A stretch of 9,734 bases of DNA from JAYUHK01 sp043767025. GTDB taxonomy: Bacteria > Bacteroidota > Bacteroidia > Chitinophagales > Saprospiraceae. Below the pieces are notes generated by a model. The model had not been told where the DNA came from and ran no database searches. It saw nothing but the letters and a program-made list of their open reading frames with translations. A program made the position numbers and the translations under genes. Of this stretch, positions 1-7,728 are shown piece after piece. Where the stretch lies: the NCBI GenBank assembly GCA_043767025.1, contig JAYUHK010000067.1, forward strand, positions 1-9,734, written 5' to 3'. Every line of letters starts with the position of its first letter. Within the stretch, counting starts at the first letter, position 1.

Positions 1-310
1 CTTCGGTTTCGCGAAGTGCGGTTTGTGCCAAATCTATATCCGAAAAATCTCGTTTTCCACCCGGAAAACTAATTTGTCCACTGTGCGCGTCGCCCGCCGT
101 CTGTACTCGTTCTATCAATATAAAATGTGTATTTTCTTCTTTTGGGAACAAAAGAATCATCACGCTGGCGACTTTCGCTGTTGCGGGTGCCACAGTAGCC
201 AATGAGTACCGCGCAGCGTGCGCCATCTTGAATTGAGCGACTTCGCCGGGCAGGGGCAGACGTAATTTTTCTTTGAGCAAAGAAGTGAAATGCGTGTGCG
301 GTATATTCAC
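1..310 (-). CDS. Nudix hydrolase, CoA pyrophosphatase type (partial, C-terminus beyond the left edge)
   Basis: This is the N-terminal 103 codons of a Nudix hydrolase; the rest lies outside the window. Members of this subfamily (NudL/NUDT7/NUDT8, old UPF0035) hydrolyse the pyrophosphate of coenzyme A or acyl-CoA in the cytoplasm. Visible signatures are LPGEVAQFKMAHAAR at residues 21-34 (the family's LPG..AQ.KM....R pattern), then HSGQISFPGGKRD at 76-88, and the start of the Nudix box ending TALRETE at 97-103, which carries the RE of the REuxEE core. The REuxEExGu end of the box is cut off. The GTG start at 310 is chosen because an in-frame TAA sits at 317-319 and the first in-frame ATG (codon 29) would remove the conserved LPG..AQ segment. 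The gene follows hemD by 62 bases on the same strand. The subfamily is clear; the exact substrate is inferred. Confidence 0.86.
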   Translation of the reverse strand, partial: MNIPHTHFTSLLKEKLRLPLPGEVAQFKMAHAARYSLATVAPATAKVASVMILLFPKEENTHFILIERVQTAGDAHSGQISFPGGKRDFSDIDLAQTALRETE

Positions 311-339
311 AAAAAATTATAATTTTGTGGTTTTTGTGA

Positions 340-347
340 CAAATTTA
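340..347 (-). promoter_or_regulatory. Possible Bacteroidota -7 element for the Nudix gene
   Basis: The minus strand reads TAAATTTG, an exact match to the TAnnTTTG element used by the primary sigma factor of Bacteroidota. It lies about 30 bases before the GTG start, in the short hemD-Nudix spacer. No convincing -33 TTTG lies upstream and the region is AT-rich, so a chance match is possible. The Nudix gene may instead be co-transcribed with hemD. Confidence 0.35.
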
Positions 348-372
348 GAAAAAATAAACAGCTTATTTTTCT

Positions 373-1155
373 TCATTTCTTATTGGACAGTCCTAAATAT
401 TTCTCGATAGCCATCGGCATCGAGGGAACGTCGGGTTCAGGTGCTTGGATATTGATAGTCAGTCCCATATCTAAAACGGCTCTGGCGGCGGCAGTGCCAA
501 ACACTGCGATTCGCGTTTCATTTTGTTTGAAGTCAGGGAAATTGTCGAACAAAGATTTTATGTCGGTGGCACTGAAAAACACCAAAATATCGTAAGTAAT
601 GTCGCTCAAATCGCTCAAATCGCTGCTAACTGTCTGATACATAGCGACTTCTTGAAAAGTAAAATTCTTTTCGCGCAGCCACACACCAATATCTTGGCTG
701 CCCAAGTTGGAGCAAGGTACCAGAAATTTTTCTTTGTCCTTGTGTTTGGAAAGCGACGAAGATAGGTCTTGAATGGTTTTTATCCCAAAAAATACTTTTC
801 GCTTGCGAAACAAAATAAACTTTTGTAGATAGTTGGCGATTGCTTCGGTGAGGCAAAAATACTTTGTTTCGGGCGACATTTTGATGCGCATCTCTTCGCA
901 CAAGCGGAAAAAATGATCCACTGCATTTTTACTGTTGAGGATAATGGAACTAAACTCGTCGGGCTTGATGTGTTGTTTGCGAACATCTTTCGCAGTCATA
1001 CCTTCGACGTGGATAAACGTGCGAAAATCAACTTGAAGACTCCATTTTTGCTCCAAATCAAAATATGGGGAGCGTTGCAGGGGCTTCGGTTGCGAAATCA
1101 ATATACTTTGTACTTTTTTATACGTTGGACTCACAGCAGTTCTGTTTTCGGTCAT
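373..1155 (-). CDS. hemD: Uroporphyrinogen-III synthase (HemD)
   Basis: HemD closes and rearranges hydroxymethylbilane to uroporphyrinogen III in the cytoplasm, the branch point for haem, sirohaem and cobalamin. The 260-residue product fits the family length. It matches the Bacteroidota form as I know it: KVQSILISQPKP (14-25), SPYFDLEQKW (29-38), VDFRTFIHVEG (42-52), the NSKNAVDHFF segment (74-83) followed by CEEMRIK (86-92), KYFCLTEA (98-105), EKFLVPCS (142-149), YQTVSSDLSDL (173-183), then VFFSATDIKSLF (192-203) and IAVFGTAAARA (216-226). The family has few invariant catalytic residues, so identification rests on these blocks. The gene lies 127 bases after the DUF4271 gene and 62 bases before the Nudix gene, all on the minus strand. 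I found no TAnnTTTG element in the 127-base spacer, which favours read-through from the DUF4271 promoter at 2312. No truncation or frameshift is seen. Confidence 0.88.
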   Translation of the reverse strand: MTENRTAVSPTYKKVQSILISQPKPLQRSPYFDLEQKWSLQVDFRTFIHVEGMTAKDVRKQHIKPDEFSSIILNSKNAVDHFFRLCEEMRIKMSPETKYFCLTEAIANYLQKFILFRKRKVFFGIKTIQDLSSSLSKHKDKEKFLVPCSNLGSQDIGVWLREKNFTFQEVAMYQTVSSDLSDLSDITYDILVFFSATDIKSLFDNFPDFKQNETRIAVFGTAAARAVLDMGLTINIQAPEPDVPSMPMAIEKYLGLSNKK

Positions 1156-1282
1156 TCTAATGTTTTTTATTTTAAGACATACGAGAGTTGCTTCTGAAAC
1201 GAAATAATTAAACCTCTCAATGTGCAGTTTTGTTTTTTTAACGAATGGAGAAAAATTAAGACATCTAATTTTAGACGCATTA

Positions 1283-2248
1283 TTAAGATAATATTTTCAC
1301 CAATACCGCCAAAGGCGCAAGTTCTATCGCACAAAGGTACAACAAAAAATGAAATTTGTGGTACAACAAATATTCGCGAGCGATAAACAGACTTCGGAGC
1401 GCGCGAAAAATATACACCAACCCAATCACCATATATGCAGTCAAAATACAGTTGTACGTCGAGTTCGGCGCGGCGTAGGCGATGGCAATGTTGAGCGGCA
1501 CTAACGCAATCCCCAACACAATCCCAAAAATCAGTATCGTGAAGCCGTACAGTCGCATCTCTTTTTGCATCGGAAATACGTTGGCGATGAAGCGAACTAC
1601 TAAAAATTTTCCTACAAAAATCGCTGCTATCCCAAGCAGCGCGTAGAGCAAAGTCAGCCATGCACTGCCGTCTAATAATATTTTGTAATGTCGGAGAAGT
1701 AAAAAAACAAACACGCCCGCATTGACGACAAACATGGCATACAGCAATCCATACACCAAATTAGTGACGGCACTTTGCTCGCGGTGCAGCGCAGTCAGCA
1801 CGTTGTCATTGAAAAATGCTTGATAAATTCGACTTACCAAACTGCGGCTCAACGTCAGCAACGTAGTGAGCAACAACAGCATAATAAGCACCGTCCAGAA
1901 TAAAAAACTCTGCGGCACTTCGCTATCAGAAACTGGTTTTGAAGGCGTAAAAATAGGCTTTGCGGGTTCCGCCGCCGTCGGAGCTGCGTTGGAAATACTG
2001 GCTTTGGGGTTCAAATTATTTTCGCCGCCGACACTTGGACTGCCGCTTTTCTGTACGTCAAAAGGGTTGTTGCTGCCTGTATTTTTGTTGGAGGTAGTCG
2101 TCTCGGACTTTGTAGAAGTGGTATTTTGTTTCTCAAAATTAGGCGTTACCGGAGCTGAATTGCTGCGATTGGTCAGGTCGAGTGGATTGCCTCCCGTCTG
2201 TGCCAAAAGCAGGACAGGCAACAAAAGTAACACAAGGCTACTTATCAT
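1283..2248 (-). CDS. DUF4271 domain-containing membrane protein
   Basis: The 321-residue product has a signal peptide (residues 1-16, cleavage likely LLA|QTGG), a low-complexity Ser/Thr/Asn/Pro-rich stretch (about 18-114), and about six hydrophobic helices at roughly 117-135, 164-185, 195-218, 235-259, 263-283 and 300-320. The end, KFHFLLYLCAIELAPLAVLVKIL, split as KFHFLLYLCAIEL plus APLAVLVKIL (298-320), is the DUF4271 hallmark. The family is essentially restricted to Bacteroidota and its function is unknown. The frame stays open upstream to ATGs at 2314 and 2290. I prefer 2248 because it gives a clean signal peptide, and the promoter at 2312-2319 puts transcription start downstream of 2314. 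It heads the leftward set DUF4271-hemD-Nudix. Next to hemD a role in tetrapyrrole synthesis or its membrane coupling is conceivable, but this is inference from linkage only. Confidence 0.85.
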   Translation of the reverse strand: MISSLVLLLLPVLLLAQTGGNPLDLTNRSNSAPVTPNFEKQNTTSTKSETTTSNKNTGSNNPFDVQKSGSPSVGGENNLNPKASISNAAPTAAEPAKPIFTPSKPVSDSEVPQSFLFWTVLIMLLLLTTLLTLSRSLVSRIYQAFFNDNVLTALHREQSAVTNLVYGLLYAMFVVNAGVFVFLLLRHYKILLDGSAWLTLLYALLGIAAIFVGKFLVVRFIANVFPMQKEMRLYGFTILIFGIVLGIALVPLNIAIAYAAPNSTYNCILTAYMVIGLVYIFRALRSLFIAREYLLYHKFHFLLYLCAIELAPLAVLVKILS

Positions 2249-2311
2249 TTTTTTAGTTAAAAAAATAGCTGAAAGCAAAAATTGACGCATCGCATAATTT
2301 AAAAAACGGTG

Positions 2312-2319
2312 CAAAGATA
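2312..2319 (-). promoter_or_regulatory. Bacteroidota -7 promoter element for DUF4271-hemD
   Basis: The minus strand reads TATCTTTGCACC, an excellent match to TAnnTTTG with its usual downstream context. A CTTTC about 15 bases upstream may stand in for the -33 TTTG. Transcription would begin near 2303-2306, giving a leader of about 55 bases to the ATG at 2248. This excludes the upstream ATG at 2314 as the translation start. Confidence 0.65.
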
Positions 2320-2416
2320 CTTATTTTTTGAAAGTAATCTATTCGATTTTTTAAAAAAATTAAATGGATTTTGTATTTTTACGCATTCATAAGTTTCAAA
2401 TTTAACAAATAAAAAT

Positions 2417-4432
2417 ATGCCAAATAAATATCCGCACCTTCTTGCGCCATTAGATTTGGGCTTCACGACGCTCAAAAATCGGGTATTGATGGGGTCTATG
2501 CACACGGGACTTGAAGAAGAAAAAGACGGCTTTGAGCGGCTCGCCATCTATTTCGCGGAGCGCGCCAAAGGCGGCGTTGGGCTTATCGTCACAGGTGGAA
2601 TGGCACCCAATCGGACGGGCTGGCTGGCACCTTTTGGCGCAAAATTAACTACGCGCAAAGAAGTCCGCCAGCATCGCATCGTCACAGATGCCGTCCACGC
2701 CGAAGGCGGCAAAATCTGTATGCAAATTCTTCATGCAGGGCGTTACGGAGTCCACCCTTTTTGCGTCGCGCCGTCCGCCCTCAAAAGCCCAATTTCGCCC
2801 TTCAAACCTTGGGCGTTGCCGAGTTGGGGCGTGCGAATGACGATTCAAGATTTTGCGGACTGCGCCGCACGGGCGCAAGAAGCAGGCTACGACGGAGTAG
2901 AAATTATGGGTTCGGAGGGCTATCTCATCAACCAATTTGTTGTCACAAAAACGAATAAAAGAACCGACGAATGGGGCGGAAGTTTTGAGAATAGAATCAA
3001 ATTCCCGGTCGAGATAGTGCGCCGTGTCCGCGAGCGCGTAGGCAAAAATTTCATTATTATCTACCGACTTTCTATGCTTGATTTGGTAGAAGACGGCAGC
3101 AGTTGGGAAGAAGTGGTGCAGCTCGCGCTCGCCGTAGAAGCGGCTGGCGCAACGATTATCAATACCGGAATAGGCTGGCACGAAGCTCGCATACCGACCA
3201 TCGCTACGATGGTGCCGCGTGGGGGTTTTGCTTGGGTGACGAAGCGACTGATGGGCAAAATCAACATTCCACTCATCACCACCAATCGAATCAATACGCC
3301 CGAAATTGCGGAGCAAATCCTCGCCGACGGCTGCTCCAATATGGTTTCGATGGCGCGTCCGTTTCTTGCCGACCCAGAGTTTGTGCGCAAAGCAAGCGAA
3401 AACAGAGCCGACGAAATCAATACTTGTATCGGTTGCAATCAGGCGTGTTTGGACCATGTATTCAATCAAAAAACTTCGAGTTGTTTGGTCAATCCACGAG
3501 CTTGCCACGAAACGAACTATGTCACAAATAGTATTCTTACGAAGAAAAAAATTGCGGTCGTAGGTGCTGGTCCAGCAGGCTTGGCGATGGCGACCACAGC
3601 CGCTCGGCGCGGATATGAGGTGCATCTTTTTGATGCTGCAAGCGAAATCGGCGGGCAATTCAATATGGCAAAGCAAATACCGGGCAAAGAAGAATTTTAT
3701 GAAACGCTGCGCTACTTTGGGCGACAAATCGAGCTGACGGGCGTTCATTTGCACCTCAACAGCCGTGTAGATGCCGATTTTTTGGCTGCGCAAAAATTTG
3801 ACGACGTAGCGATAGCGACGGGCGTACTTCCACGAAAACTAAAAATAGAAGGCATTGACCACCCCAAAGTGATGACGTATATCGAAGTGTTGGCACAAAA
3901 AAAAGCGGTTGGTAAGCGAGTAGCTGTCATCGGTGCGGGCGGAATCGGGTTTGATGTGGCAGAATTTTTGACGCAGACCTCCAACACAGATACCGAAACA
4001 TTTATGTCCGAATGGGGCGTAGATGTGACTTACGAAAATCGGGGCGCACTCACCAAGCCACGCCCACACGCCGCCCTTCGGGAAGTAACCCTGATGCAGC
4101 GAAGCGAAGGCAAACTCGGCGAAAAATTAGGCAAAACCACAGGTTGGATTCACCGCGCTGCATTGAAGATGAAAAAGGTAAAAATGCTGGACGGTGTAGA
4201 ATACTTAAAAATTGACGATGCGGGATTACACATCAAAGTAAAAGGTCAAACAATGACTTTGGAGGTAGATAATATCGTAGTTTGCGCAGGGCAGTCGCCG
4301 CTCCAAGAATTAGAAGCACCCTTGAAAGCAAAAAATATCCCTACTTATCTCATCGGTGGCGCATCAGAAGCCAAAGAATTGGACGCAAAATTTGCTATCG
4401 AGCAAGGCACTAAATTGGGCTTAAAAATTTAA
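2417..4432 (+). CDS. fadH: NADPH-dependent 2,4-dienoyl-CoA reductase (FadH)
   Basis: FadH reduces 2,4-dienoyl-CoA with NADPH so that unsaturated fatty acids can complete beta-oxidation. The 671-residue product matches E. coli FadH (about 672) along its whole length. First comes an FMN-binding TIM barrel of the old yellow enzyme family (about 5-330), with LDLGFTTLKNRVLMGSMHTG near the start (12-31). The residues equivalent to the catalytic pair of the E. coli enzyme are Tyr169 (EGYLIN) and His255 (GWHEARIP). A [4Fe-4S] site follows with Cys337, 340, 344 and 356 (CIGCNQACLD, SSCLVNP). The C-terminal part binds FAD at GAGPAG (383-388) and NADPH at GAGGIG (506-511). The ATG at 2417 gives the family N-terminus (PHLLAPLDLG). 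No beta-oxidation genes adjoin it, and the next gene is unrelated. Related OYE-fusion enzymes exist, but the full-length match makes FadH the strong choice. Confidence 0.95.
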   Translation: MPNKYPHLLAPLDLGFTTLKNRVLMGSMHTGLEEEKDGFERLAIYFAERAKGGVGLIVTGGMAPNRTGWLAPFGAKLTTRKEVRQHRIVTDAVHAEGGKICMQILHAGRYGVHPFCVAPSALKSPISPFKPWALPSWGVRMTIQDFADCAARAQEAGYDGVEIMGSEGYLINQFVVTKTNKRTDEWGGSFENRIKFPVEIVRRVRERVGKNFIIIYRLSMLDLVEDGSSWEEVVQLALAVEAAGATIINTGIGWHEARIPTIATMVPRGGFAWVTKRLMGKINIPLITTNRINTPEIAEQILADGCSNMVSMARPFLADPEFVRKASENRADEINTCIGCNQACLDHVFNQKTSSCLVNPRACHETNYVTNSILTKKKIAVVGAGPAGLAMATTAARRGYEVHLFDAASEIGGQFNMAKQIPGKEEFYETLRYFGRQIELTGVHLHLNSRVDADFLAAQKFDDVAIATGVLPRKLKIEGIDHPKVMTYIEVLAQKKAVGKRVAVIGAGGIGFDVAEFLTQTSNTDTETFMSEWGVDVTYENRGALTKPRPHAALREVTLMQRSEGKLGEKLGKTTGWIHRAALKMKKVKMLDGVEYLKIDDAGLHIKVKGQTMTLEVDNIVVCAGQSPLQELEAPLKAKNIPTYLIGGASEAKELDAKFAIEQGTKLGLKI

Positions 4433-4501
4433 TTTTATAAAATAAAAAACATTCGATAAAAAAACTTGTCGTGACATAGCAATAAATAGCTTTTTATGTA
4501 T

Positions 4502-4509
4502 TAACTTTG
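4502..4509 (+). promoter_or_regulatory. Bacteroidota -7 promoter element for the T9SS cargo gene
   Basis: TAACTTTG followed by CCCCG matches TAnnTTTG. It sits 49 bases before the ATG at 4558, leaving a leader of roughly 42-45 AT-rich bases with no Shine-Dalgarno sequence. No good -33 TTTG is seen. The rest of the 125-base spacer after fadH holds only AT-rich DNA, including the short palindrome ATTTTATAAAAT at 4432-4443, which is not a convincing terminator. Confidence 0.55.
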
Positions 4510-4557
4510 CCCCGTACAAAAAATTAATTTTTCAAAATTTAAACCTTATTATTTAGT

Positions 4558-6264
4558 ATGAAAAAAAATTTACTTTTGGCGATTGGCTTGTTGTTATTTT
4601 CACAAGCCGCATTTTCGCAAGGCGTGGGTTATAACCCATTCAATAACAGCTTTCAAAACTTGGCATCTAACGCTCCTTTGGGAGGCTCTACCACAGCAAC
4701 TTTCGATGTCTTTTTTGATTTTTACAAAGCAGGAGTGACTGATGCGGCTGGTCAAGGAGCGGGCGTAGTAGCAGTAATAAAACTTCGCACTCAATCTACC
4801 AGCAGAGATGCTACTTTCTCTAACGCAACGGTGGTTTATCAGACCATCACAGCTACTTACAACAATGACAGCGGCAGCAACGACCGCTACAAAGCTACCC
4901 TTCCTGCGGGGCTTCCAAACGGTCGCTACTCTTGGGAATGTGAAGCTACGCACGGCGGCGTGACTTACAAAAGTTGGGACTACGTTACCAAAACTGGTAA
5001 CAGTTTGCAGTACTTTACAGTAGGCAGTGCTGGTATTTTTCGCTCTATGGTCATCATGGACTTCGGAAGCGGAAATACTTATTATGACTTGTTAAAATTT
5101 CAACCGGGAAATACAGACTTGCCTGCTTTACTTACTGGACCCAATGCTGGTGGCTTTTGTAGCAGCAGTATGTTCAAAATCGGAGCAGAAGACAATACCT
5201 ACAAAAATGACTGGTTTGGAGCGAGTAACGTCACTGGGAACAGAATGTTTTATCGTTTGACAGCTATAAGTGCGGCGGGTGCTGCGCCTGCCTGCCTCAA
5301 TATGCCGGGTGCGTGGAATAACTTTACGTTGCCATTCAGAGATGACTGCCCGTATTCGAGCGGCACTATGCCGACCTATATCAATACCTTTGCTGGATTG
5401 GGCGGCTCCTGCCAAATTGACAATGGTGCCAAAGTGGACCAAAGATGGGACAGACGCGGAGGAGCTAATGCGATGATAGATGTTTTGCCTGCCGCAGCCG
5501 CAGCTTGTGTGGTCAATTCTTCTACGGGAGCGATTACTTACAGAATAGAATTATATACAGAAACAGATATTACTGTAGGTGGTACTAACTATATAATGCG
5601 AGATCCGCTCGCTGCAAGCACTTATTACTCGACTACTTTTACAGTGAATGGTCTGGCTACTGCAAGCTCTAATGGTTTTCCGGGCGGTATCGGCTGCTCT
5701 TTCTCTCCACTTCCTATTGAGTTGGTAGATTTTTCAGCGCGTCCGAGCCAAAATACGATAGCCGTTGATTGGAAAAGTCTTTCCGAAAAAAACTCCTCCT
5801 ATTTTACCGTCGAGCGCAGCGCCGATGGCAAAAACTGGCGTGAAATAGGCTCTGTGACCGCTAAAGGAAAATCCGAAAAAGTTCAAAATTACGCTTTGAC
5901 AGACTCCAATCCTTATGTAGGCATCAACTATTATCGCCTTCGGATAGTAGATTTGGACGGCAACTTCCAATACAGCGCAGTTGCTACCGCTCGCATGGAC
6001 AAAGGCAGCAGTTTGCACCTTTATCCGAATCCAGTAAGTGCGCAGCTTACCGTCGAGATGGGAGTTGGCGAAGCCGCTACCAATGCTACTTTTAGTATTT
6101 ACAACGTACAGGGCGTACTCGTACAGCAGTGGGAGCAGGCGTTAGAAGCTGGCAATAATCGTGTAGAAAAAGATTTGACCAATCTTGCTACGGGAGTTTA
6201 TTTCCTCCGTGCGACAGATGCAGAAGGCAATTCTATACAAGAAGCTCGTTTTGTAAAAAAATAA
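4558..6264 (+). CDS. Secreted protein with T9SS type A sorting domain and unrecognised N-terminal region
   Basis: The 568-residue product is exported. Residues 1-20 form a typical signal peptide (MKKNLLLAIG, hydrophobic core, cleavage likely AFS|QG). Residues 21-384 form a Gly/Ser/Thr/Asn-rich region that I do not recognise, with seven cysteines (128, 201, 246, 264, 285, 317, 380) that could form disulfides outside the cell. From LPIELVDFSA (385-394) to about 480 runs the fibronectin-III-like linker common in these proteins (W.S.SE.NS.YF.VERS.DG..W, then NYYRLRIVDLDG). The last roughly 83 residues are a type A sorting domain: LYPNP at 488-492, then GVYFLRA (546-552) and a basic end FVKK. The type IX system should carry it across the outer membrane and cleave or anchor it. 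It has its own promoter-like element and a hairpin 13 bases after the stop. No enzymatic motif is visible; adhesin or surface-layer roles are possible but unsupported. Confidence 0.9.
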   Translation: MKKNLLLAIGLLLFSQAAFSQGVGYNPFNNSFQNLASNAPLGGSTTATFDVFFDFYKAGVTDAAGQGAGVVAVIKLRTQSTSRDATFSNATVVYQTITATYNNDSGSNDRYKATLPAGLPNGRYSWECEATHGGVTYKSWDYVTKTGNSLQYFTVGSAGIFRSMVIMDFGSGNTYYDLLKFQPGNTDLPALLTGPNAGGFCSSSMFKIGAEDNTYKNDWFGASNVTGNRMFYRLTAISAAGAAPACLNMPGAWNNFTLPFRDDCPYSSGTMPTYINTFAGLGGSCQIDNGAKVDQRWDRRGGANAMIDVLPAAAAACVVNSSTGAITYRIELYTETDITVGGTNYIMRDPLAASTYYSTTFTVNGLATASSNGFPGGIGCSFSPLPIELVDFSARPSQNTIAVDWKSLSEKNSSYFTVERSADGKNWREIGSVTAKGKSEKVQNYALTDSNPYVGINYYRLRIVDLDGNFQYSAVATARMDKGSSLHLYPNPVSAQLTVEMGVGEAATNATFSIYNVQGVLVQQWEQALEAGNNRVEKDLTNLATGVYFLRATDAEGNSIQEARFVKK

Positions 6265-6277
6265 TTTAGAAATATTG

Positions 6278-6328
6278 AATCAGGAATGAGGAAAAATAAG
6301 GTAATCCATTTTTTCCTCATTCCTGATT
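6278..6328 (+). terminator. 19-bp perfect hairpin after the T9SS cargo gene
   Basis: AATCAGGAATGAGGAAAAA (6278-6296) is exactly complementary to 6310-6328, with a 13-base loop. It starts 13 bases after the upstream stop codon, the right place for a terminator. The poly-U run lies inside the 3' arm (6309-6314) and only a weak TTTCTTAT follows the stem, so it is not a textbook intrinsic terminator. It resembles the outer stem at 7741-7813, which suggests a repeated intergenic element. Confidence 0.6.
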
Positions 6329-6369
6329 TCTTATAACCTGAATTGAAATAAATTGTCTATTTTTTTGCT

Positions 6370-7581
6370 ATGTACCGCAACCTCGCCGAAGCTGTCGTGA
6401 AGGCGTTGGAAGAAATATTTTTAGAGGCTCGCCCTGCCGACAAGGTAATTGAAAAAATATTGAAGTCCAACCCAAAGTGGGGCGCGCGCGACCGTGCTTT
6501 CATTGCCGAAAATACCTACGAAATCGTCCGCCACCGTCGCCTGTTGTCATTCGCAGTGGGTGGAGAAAACGGGGATTGGGAGAGGGTTTCTGCGTGGAAA
6601 CTCCTTGGTGCAAGGCAATTTTTGGACAAAAAAATCCCAGAGCTTCCCGCATGGGACGAGTTTGCAAATATCAGAGCGGACGAAGTAGCTCAAAAAATTG
6701 ACGAAGGAAAAAAAACTCGAAAAATTCACTTTTCGATACCCGATTGGATAGACGCAATCGGAGAGCAAGAACTCGGAGCAAGCCGTTGGGAGCAGGAGTT
6801 GGCGGCAATGCAGCAAGCTGCGTCGGTCGTTATTCGTGTCAATACTTTGAAAATATCGGCGGAGCGACTGGCGAATTTGCTTCAGAATAGAGATATTTTG
6901 ACCCAAAGCGTTCCGCTTGCGCCACACGCTTTGCGACTCGAAAAACGTGCGAATTTATTTGGGTTGGAGGAATTTCAAAAAGGATATTTTGAGCTACAAG
7001 ATGCTGGCTCTCAACTAATTGCACCATTTTTGGACGCATCGGCGGGAATGAGGGTCGTAGATGCCTGCGCTGGCGCAGGTGGAAAAACACTGCATCTTGC
7101 AGCTTTGATGCACAACAAAGGCAGCATCGTAGCGATGGATATAGAGCAGTGGAAACTCGAAGAACTCCGTCGCCGCAGTCGCCGCGCTGGAGTCGGTAAC
7201 GTGGAGCCGCGCCTAATTGAAGGCAGCAAAACCGTCAAGCGCATTCACGGTTCTGCCGACCGCTTGCTGTTGGACGCGCCTTGCTCGGGACTCGGCGTGT
7301 TGCGCCGCAATCCTGACGCAAAATGGAAAATGAAAGCCGATTTTTTGGATAAAGTTCGCAGCACACAGCAAGATATTCTTCAAAATTATTCTAAAATCGT
7401 GCGCGTCGGCGGCAAAATGGTGTATGCCACTTGCAGCCTTTTACCTTCCGAAAACGAACTACAAATCCAACATTTTATTTCAGAGAATCCTAATTTTAAG
7501 CTGCTTGCGGAGCAAACTTTGCTGCCGTCTGTCTTTGGATTCGATGGTTTTTATATGGCTTCTTTGGAGCGAATAAAATAA
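6370..7581 (+). CDS. RsmB/NOP-family 16S rRNA (cytosine-5) methyltransferase
   Basis: The product transfers a methyl group from S-adenosylmethionine to carbon 5 of a cytosine in rRNA during ribosome assembly. In 403 residues it has an N-terminal helical NusB-like segment (about 1-110, with the GARDRAFIAENTYEIVRHRRLL region at 38-59) and a C-terminal Rossmann-fold methyltransferase (about 150-400). SAM-binding motif I is VDACAGAGGKT (230-240), with acidic Asp257 in AMDIEQ. Motif IV is DAPCSGLG (302-309, Cys305) and motif VI is ATCSLLPSENE (353-363, Cys355). In the family the motif VI Cys is the nucleophile and the motif IV Cys aids release, so both catalytic cysteines are present. The length is close to RsmB (about 429); C967 of 16S rRNA is the likely target, but another NOP-type target cannot be excluded. 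It starts 105 bases after the T9SS gene, beyond the hairpin. No clear promoter element is seen. Confidence 0.9.
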   Translation: MYRNLAEAVVKALEEIFLEARPADKVIEKILKSNPKWGARDRAFIAENTYEIVRHRRLLSFAVGGENGDWERVSAWKLLGARQFLDKKIPELPAWDEFANIRADEVAQKIDEGKKTRKIHFSIPDWIDAIGEQELGASRWEQELAAMQQAASVVIRVNTLKISAERLANLLQNRDILTQSVPLAPHALRLEKRANLFGLEEFQKGYFELQDAGSQLIAPFLDASAGMRVVDACAGAGGKTLHLAALMHNKGSIVAMDIEQWKLEELRRRSRRAGVGNVEPRLIEGSKTVKRIHGSADRLLLDAPCSGLGVLRRNPDAKWKMKADFLDKVRSTQQDILQNYSKIVRVGGKMVYATCSLLPSENELQIQHFISENPNFKLLAEQTLLPSVFGFDGFYMASLERIK

Positions 7582-7686
7582 TTTTTTTTAATTTATTTGA
7601 GTAGTTATAAGTTTTTAGTTTTTAATTTTGAGTCGTCATAAACTATTGAAAATCAACGAATTATGTCGAATATTAAATGTCATCTA

Positions 7687-7706
7687 TTTAAGTGCAGGAA
7701 CTTAAA
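7687..7706. repeat. Small AT-rich hairpin downstream of the methyltransferase
   Basis: TTTAAGT (7687-7693) and ACTTAAA (7700-7706) are perfect inverted repeats around a six-base loop, GCAGGA. With almost no G/C in the stem it would be a weak terminator. It is one of several inverted repeats in the 230-base convergent spacer 7582-7811; bases 7582-7686 of that spacer hold no recognisable gene or site. Confidence 0.25.
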
Positions 7707-7728
7707 ATAAAAAACTTATTCATTCTTC

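Noticed and set aside
308..338. Inverted repeat CACAAAAA / TTTTTGTG overlapping the GTG start of the Nudix gene
   Set aside because: It could hide the start codon, but the sequence is almost all A/T, several pairings compete, and the candidate promoter would begin transcription inside one arm.
597..626. Short tandem repeat (TCGCTCAAA units) within hemD
   Set aside because: It encodes SDLSDLSD, which fits the normal length of this block in Bacteroidota HemD, so it is not an expansion.
1156..1282. Spacer between DUF4271 and hemD searched for a promoter, terminator or small gene
   Set aside because: No TAnnTTTG element on the minus strand, no strong hairpin and no credible small reading frame were found.
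1167..1661. 164-codon minus-strand frame overlapping the DUF4271 gene
   Set aside because: It overlaps DUF4271 in another frame and gives a basic, Arg/His/Cys-rich product with no recognisable domain.
2374..2381. TATTTTTA as a possible -7 element for fadH
   Set aside because: It misses the final G of TAnnTTTG and lies in a T-rich stretch; not strong enough to annotate, though fadH must have a promoter in this spacer.
2645..3793. 382-codon open frame on the minus strand inside fadH
   Set aside because: It lies wholly antisense to a gene with unmistakable family identity, its translation shows no family features, and its length follows from the codon bias of fadH.
7607..7719. 10-nt inverted repeat ATAAGTTTTT / AAAAACTTAT in the convergent spacer
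   Set aside because: The arms are 93 bases apart and very AT-rich, so chance is the simpler explanation.
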